Positions 48,009 to 49,170 of a DNA stretch of 49,170 nucleotides are shown piece after piece. The stretch is from Symbiodinium natans. Its lineage: Eukaryota > Sar > Dinophyceae > Suessiales > Symbiodiniaceae. Below the pieces are notes generated by a model. It searched no databases and was not told the origin of the DNA. It saw only the letters and a program-made list of their open reading frames with translations. The stretch is from assembly GCA_905221605.1 (NCBI GenBank), contig CAJNDS010002659.1:276296-325465 (forward strand), in the 5' to 3' direction. Every line of letters begins with the position of its first letter. The stretch's first letter is position 1. The translations under genes were made by a program, and so were the position numbers.

Positions 48009-48836
48009 ATGTTTTCCTACCTTGGAGTCGATGCCAGGAAAGCAGAAGCCAGTTCTGAATTCTCCACACAAAAAAACAAGGGCTTGCGAAGTGTCACACG
48101 AATCCTTGAAGGAGCGTGGCCCAAACCCCGGGTGACAAGCCCCAAACACAAGCAAGAAGGCTTGAGAGGCTATTCAGTTTTGGAGCCTGAGGCCTTGGTC
48201 GTCACTACAAACAATCCGAATGCCAAGTCTTCGAACCCCGACATCTACTTCGGATACAGTGTGGAGCAGAAGGCCATGGCCTTCCCAGATGCGCTTGAGC
48301 GACGTTCAGTTGCAAGAGTTGTGGATATTCACAAGCGAACGCTTTGGGCCTCGTCTAAGCGGTACATCGGCACCGTGCTGACCTCCGAGGGCCTTAATGT
48401 GGGTGATGGTGAAACACCCGAGAGGCTCGGCTACGTCAGGCTGTGGTGGGGCAACTCCGAATGCCCGAACAGCGACGGCTTCTGTGGCCGCTGGGATCCC
48501 TACGAGAACGATGCACGCGGATGGCAGGTAGGCGACGTAATTCTACTGAACCGCGCCATTGAGTTTGACACAGGCATGACCACCACAACTTTGGGTACGG
48601 ATGGAGCCGCGTGGATTATGCAAAACACGGTGAAGGTTGGCTGGCAAGGTGGCGGCACACCAGGTCTCCAACAGGCCTTGTTGACCGTGGACATCCCACA
48701 GTGCAATTGGCACGTTCGCTTCCGGATGAGGCTGGGACAGACGGGCGCTGGCACAGCGGCCTCCTTCGGCTTCAAGGACGCGACAAGCACATCCCACTTC
48801 TTACTGGACGCACCAAGGTTAAAGATGATTTTGTGA
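48009..48836 (+). CDS. Unrecognised Trp/Gly-rich protein, long exon
   Basis: 275-codon open frame. From about residue 75 it reads as a folded protein (YFGYSVEQKAMAFPD, RYIGTVLTSEGLNVGD, VRLWWGNSECPNSDGFC), then a beta-rich segment (VRFRMRLGQTGAGTAASFGF). The first 70 residues may be intron or leader. The frame stops at 48836, but coding potential resumes in another frame (VKDDFVNSSFRAFF) and then again in this frame from about 48900. The family is unknown. Confidence 0.55.
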   Translation: MFSYLGVDARKAEASSEFSTQKNKGLRSVTRILEGAWPKPRVTSPKHKQEGLRGYSVLEPEALVVTTNNPNAKSSNPDIYFGYSVEQKAMAFPDALERRSVARVVDIHKRTLWASSKRYIGTVLTSEGLNVGDGETPERLGYVRLWWGNSECPNSDGFCGRWDPYENDARGWQVGDVILLNRAIEFDTGMTTTTLGTDGAAWIMQNTVKVGWQGGGTPGLQQALLTVDIPQCNWHVRFRMRLGQTGAGTAASFGFKDATSTSHFLLDAPRLKMIL

Positions 48837-48899
48837 ACTCGTCGTTCCGTGCATTCTTTGCGCAGTCTTCCGTGTGTAGCCCTTGGGCCCACTCAGACT

Positions 48900-49170
48900 G
48901 AGGCATCGTCCTCAATGTCCACGTTTGCAACAGAAGCAGGGAAGTTTGGGTCCCTAGCCAATTATGTTAAAAGTCCTCGCATTGTGGCCGGATCTTGGCA
49001 TAGCTGGGAAATCTCCAAAGCCGACGACCTACTCATGATCAAGATTGATGGCATCTATCTTCACCACTGGCCCGCTAAAGGCTGGGCGATCAACGCGCTC
49101 GTGTTCAGGCCCTGGAGGCACAGCCACGCTCTTTCTGTTTTTTCCCTACAGCAAGGGCTTATAGATCATG
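48900..49170 (+). CDS. Continuation of the 48009 protein, partial
   Basis: Same frame as 48009-48836, open to the window end: MSTFATEAGKFGSLANYVK, then a Trp-rich beta-like segment (GSWHSWEISKADDLLMIKID, YLHHWPAKGWAINALVFRPW). It probably belongs to the same gene with a small intron or indels between. Truncated by the window. Confidence 0.5.

Overview
The window looks like a piece of a dinoflagellate nuclear genome, most like the Suessiales/Symbiodiniaceae type. The sequence shows plant-type telomere heptamers (TTTAGGG/CCCTAAA) scattered through introns in both orientations, very small exons, intron acceptors that are AG followed by G, and donors that are mainly GC or GA rather than GT. GT, GC and GA donors are known from dinoflagellates. 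Most long open frames here are products of microsatellites or shadows. The real coding signal is in exons of 17 to 90 bp, found by reading short islands and joining them by one splice rule.

Layout. 1-2,930 is GA-rich low-complexity DNA followed by two minisatellites. 2,931-10,300 holds telomere-like tracts, AT and TAG-type microsatellites, and a few exon-like islands of an unrecognised plus-strand gene. 10,301 to about 33,990 is one gene for 40S ribosomal protein eS4 (RPS4), cut into at least 17 exons over 23.7 kb. All joins I made are in phase and reproduce the eS4 protein from residue 1 to about 256 of an expected 260 or so. Its 9.9-kb sixth intron holds a second same-strand gene, a DOT1-like methyltransferase, in at least eight exons (18,305-22,725). 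Its eighth intron holds an antisense Penelope-like retroelement (24,333-28,461) with three overlapping ORFs, two identical 171-bp terminal repeats and a hammerhead ribozyme in each repeat.

34.3-43.0 kb holds a few more exon-like islands on the plus strand. Between them lies one long uninterrupted gene (37,069-39,788) for a protein with a ubiquitin-like N-terminus and about 22 ankyrin repeats, broken by a one-base frameshift. 43.6-45.4 kb holds a multi-exon gene for an unrecognised secreted helical protein. 46.1-49.17 kb holds further exons, including a long frame with a beta-rich, Trp/Gly-rich protein that runs off the window end.

The genes do not form a pathway. What links them is architecture: shared splice grammar, telomere-like repeats as common intron filler, small terminal-inverted-repeat elements in introns, and genes and retroelements nested in a housekeeping gene. 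The strongest candidate for something under-described is the combination of an endonuclease-less Penelope-like element with ribozyme-bearing repeats, sitting in an intron-bound, telomere-repeat-rich landscape.
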